Positions 62,578 through 64,000 of a DNA stretch of 64,000 nucleotides are shown here, in pieces. The notes beneath the pieces are model-generated. The model was given only the letters and a program-made list of their open reading frames with translations, was not told the DNA's origin and did no database searches. The stretch's first letter is position 1. Each line of letters opens with the position of its first letter. Both the position numbers and the translations under genes were made by a program. Source of the DNA: Telluria aromaticivorans (GTDB taxonomy: Bacteria > Pseudomonadota > Gammaproteobacteria > Burkholderiales > Burkholderiaceae_D); contig NZ_JABAIV010000004.1 of assembly GCF_013003915.1 (NCBI RefSeq), positions 427,012-491,011 on the forward strand, in the 5' to 3' direction.

Positions 62578-63654
62578 ATGAAACCATCCATGCTGGCCAA
62601 GCTGGAGCAACTGGCCAACCGCTTCGTCGAACTCGACGAGCTCCTGATGTGCGAAGGCGCCACCGCCAACATGGACAGCTACCGCAAGCTCACGCGCGAA
62701 CGCGCCGAGCTCGCGCCACTGGTCGAGCTGTTCCACCAGTACGGCGCCGCCCAGGGCGACATGGCCGCAGCCCAGGAGATGGCGCAGGACCCGGAGATGA
62801 AGGAGTTCGCGCAGGACGAGATCGAAGCAGCCAAGGCGCGCCTGGCCGCGCTGGAGCTCGATCTTCAAAAAATGCTGCTGCCGAAGGACGTCAACGACGA
62901 GCGCAACATCTTCCTCGAGATCCGCGCCGGCACCGGCGGCGACGAATCGGCGCTGTTCGCCGGCGACCTGCTGCGCATGTACACGCGCTTCGCGGAACGC
63001 AACCGCTGGCAGGTGGAAGTCGTGTCGGAATCGAGTTCGGACCTGGGCGGCTACCGCGAAGTCATCGTGCGCATCATCGGCAACGGCGTGTATTCGAAAC
63101 TGAAATTCGAATCGGGCGGCCACCGCGTGCAGCGCGTGCCGGCCACCGAGACGCAAGGCCGCATCCACACCTCGGCCTGCACCGTGGCCGTGATGCCGGA
63201 AGCCGACGAGGTCGAGGACGTGAACATCAACCCGGCCGACCTGCGCATCGACACCTACCGCGCCTCGGGCGCCGGCGGGCAGCACATCAACAAGACCGAT
63301 TCGGCGGTGCGCCTGACCCACCTGCCGACCGGCATCGTGGTGGAATGCCAGGACGACCGCAGCCAGCACAAGAACAAGGCGCAGGCGCTGAAAGTGCTGG
63401 CGGCGCGCATCAAGGACGTGCAGCTGCGTGAGCAGCAGTCGAAAGAAGCGGCCACCCGCAAGAGCCTGATCGGCTCGGGCGACCGCAGCGAGCGTATCCG
63501 GACCTACAACTTCCCGCAGGGACGGCTGACCGACCACCGCATCAACCTGACCTTGTACAAGCTGGACTTCATCATGGATGGCGATTTGATCGACCTGACC
63601 AATGCGCTGGCGGCGGAGCACCAGGCGGAATTGCTGGCGGCGTTGGGGGATTGA
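62578..63654 (+). CDS. prfA: Peptide chain release factor 1
   Basis: A 358-residue class I release factor for UAA and UAG. The GGQ motif in [22 protein letters not shown] (near residue 233) triggers peptidyl-tRNA hydrolysis; the stop-codon recognition loop with the PxT-type motif ([15 protein letters not shown], near 188) identifies RF1 rather than RF2. ATG 62578 gives the standard N-terminus ([19 protein letters not shown]). prmC usually follows hemA-prfA, but here repeats and an IS end come next. Confidence 0.97.
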   Translation: MKPSMLAKLEQLANRFVELDELLMCEGATANMDSYRKLTRERAELAPLVELFHQYGAAQGDMAAAQEMAQDPEMKEFAQDEIEAAKARLAALELDLQKMLLPKDVNDERNIFLEIRAGTGGDESALFAGDLLRMYTRFAERNRWQVEVVSESSSDLGGYREVIVRIIGNGVYSKLKFESGGHRVQRVPATETQGRIHTSACTVAVMPEADEVEDVNINPADLRIDTYRASGAGGQHINKTDSAVRLTHLPTGIVVECQDDRSQHKNKAQALKVLAARIKDVQLREQQSKEAATRKSLIGSGDRSERIRTYNFPQGRLTDHRINLTLYKLDFIMDGDLIDLTNALAAEHQAELLAALGD

Positions 63655-63658
63655 TGTT

Positions 63659-63790
63659 GTAGGGTGGGCGGTTTGTGATTCAGGCCACTGGCCTGAATCA
63701 CTCCCGCCCGCGCGTTCAACCGGCCCGTGATCAACCATCTTGTGTCTGTTCATATGGGATTTGAACGCGTGGGCAGAATCTGCCCACCCT
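63659..63790. repeat. REP-like palindromes, one carrying an inserted palindrome, one cut by an IS end
   Basis: A divergent unit at 63659-63719 keeps both ends (GTAGGGTGGGCGGT on the left, CCCGCGCGTTCAA on the right), but its centre is a perfect 27-base palindrome, GTGATTCAGGCCA and its complement around one base (63675-63701). An inverted unit at 63761-63790 matches the core of the 55136 copy but breaks off at CCCT, where the sequence changes to an IS terminus. Confidence 0.75.
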
Positions 63791-64000
63791 GTAACAGCAA
63801 AGTAGAAATGTCCGCTTTTAGCAAAGTTAAAATGTCCGTTTTCCAAAAGTCACACTCGCTTTTGAGCGGATGCTTTCTTCGCTGCCGTGGTGCCCTGCGT
63901 GATGATGGCGGCTGGTAAATCGACGCGATAGGGGCGGGCACGTTGTCTCTTGTCGAGCGTCGCGTGCAGCGATTTTGGATCAGTATCGGTGATGCTCGTT
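63790..64000 (-). mobile_element. Terminus of an insertion sequence continuing past the window
   Basis: From about 63790 the REP core is replaced by TGTAACAGCAAAGT. Two near-identical tandem 24-base units follow, AGCAAAGTAGAAATGTCCGC at 63796 and AGCAAAGTTAAAATGTCCGT at 63820. Multiple terminal repeats of this size are typical of IS21-like ends. A transposase-like reading frame on the minus strand enters from the right edge and stops at 63850, so this is the 3' end of the element. The family is not certain. Confidence 0.55.
63850..64000 (-). CDS. C-terminal end of a probable transposition protein (5' part outside the window)
   Basis: On the minus strand an open frame without start runs in from the right edge and ends with TGA at 63850-63852. 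It reads KSLHATLDKRQRARPYRVDL near its middle and ends TTAAKKASAQKRV. A basic Ala/Lys-rich tail just inside a repeated IS terminus is what one expects for the last protein of an IS21-like element (an IstB-like ATPase) or another transposase. Only about 49 codons are visible, so identity is tentative. Confidence 0.45.
   Translation of the reverse strand, partial: TSITDTDPKSLHATLDKRQRARPYRVDLPAAIITQGTTAAKKASAQKRV

Noticed and set aside
63727..63918. 63-codon plus-strand frame at the right edge
   Set aside because: It crosses the REP unit and the IS terminus, so it is a chance reading of repeats.

Overview
The window looks like a chromosomal segment of a high-GC betaproteobacterium, most likely an Oxalobacteraceae member close to Massilia or Duganella. 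The pointers are a complete exosortase A (XrtA) associated exopolysaccharide and glycan locus with the PrsK/PrsR regulators, a phaA-phaB pair, minCDE, the hemA-prfA arrangement and a cytochrome c5-type protein. The genus is an inference from gene content; no 16S rRNA is present.

Positions 1-29414 are the XrtA/PEP-CTERM-associated glycan locus. A rightward block (1-12179) holds the end of epsI, several GT4 glycosyltransferases, a class II amidotransferase, a possible 34-residue membrane protein, an O-antigen-ligase-like protein, a NodB deacetylase, a Wzx-type flippase and a pyruvyl transferase. A divergent middle module (12194-20632) holds a PLP decarboxylase and acyl-CoA ligase on the minus strand, facing a DegT aminotransferase, an acetyltransferase, an acyl carrier protein, two alpha/beta-hydrolase-fold proteins that lack the usual serine nucleophile, and a glycosyltransferase. 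A leftward block (20542-29414) holds tviB, wbpP, the priming sugar transferase epsB, the prsK/prsR two-component system and a beta-helix protein translationally coupled to prsR. Together these would make UDP-HexNAc/UDP-HexNAcA precursors, prime and extend a lipid-linked glycan, flip it and ligate it, under sigma-54 dependent control.

Positions 29415-41842 are an accessory zone of mixed base composition. It has two tandem paralogous unknown (glycosyltransferase-like) genes, an acyltransferase, tRNA-Arg(CCG), a di-heme cytochrome, a RIFT-barrel lipoprotein resembling exo-polysaccharide lyases, a decayed copy of a beta-helix gene, a GT2-like gene, IS3-family remnants in both orientations, and an intact secreted beta-helix protein with two Cys-rich C-terminal modules. 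A sigma-54-like promoter precedes the intact beta-helix gene.

Positions 41866-64000 are mostly core genome: two tandem M13 metallopeptidases, a CtpA-type protease, a FabH-like synthase, 2,4-dienoyl-CoA reductase, DUF2721, prolyl aminopeptidase, a DSD1-type amino acid deaminase/dehydratase, phaB/phaA, minCDE, an OmpR-type regulator, hemA and prfA. Interspersed are REP-like palindromic repeats with a shared 32-bp core (49500, 55136, 63761). The last of these is interrupted by the end of an insertion sequence whose transposase continues beyond the window.
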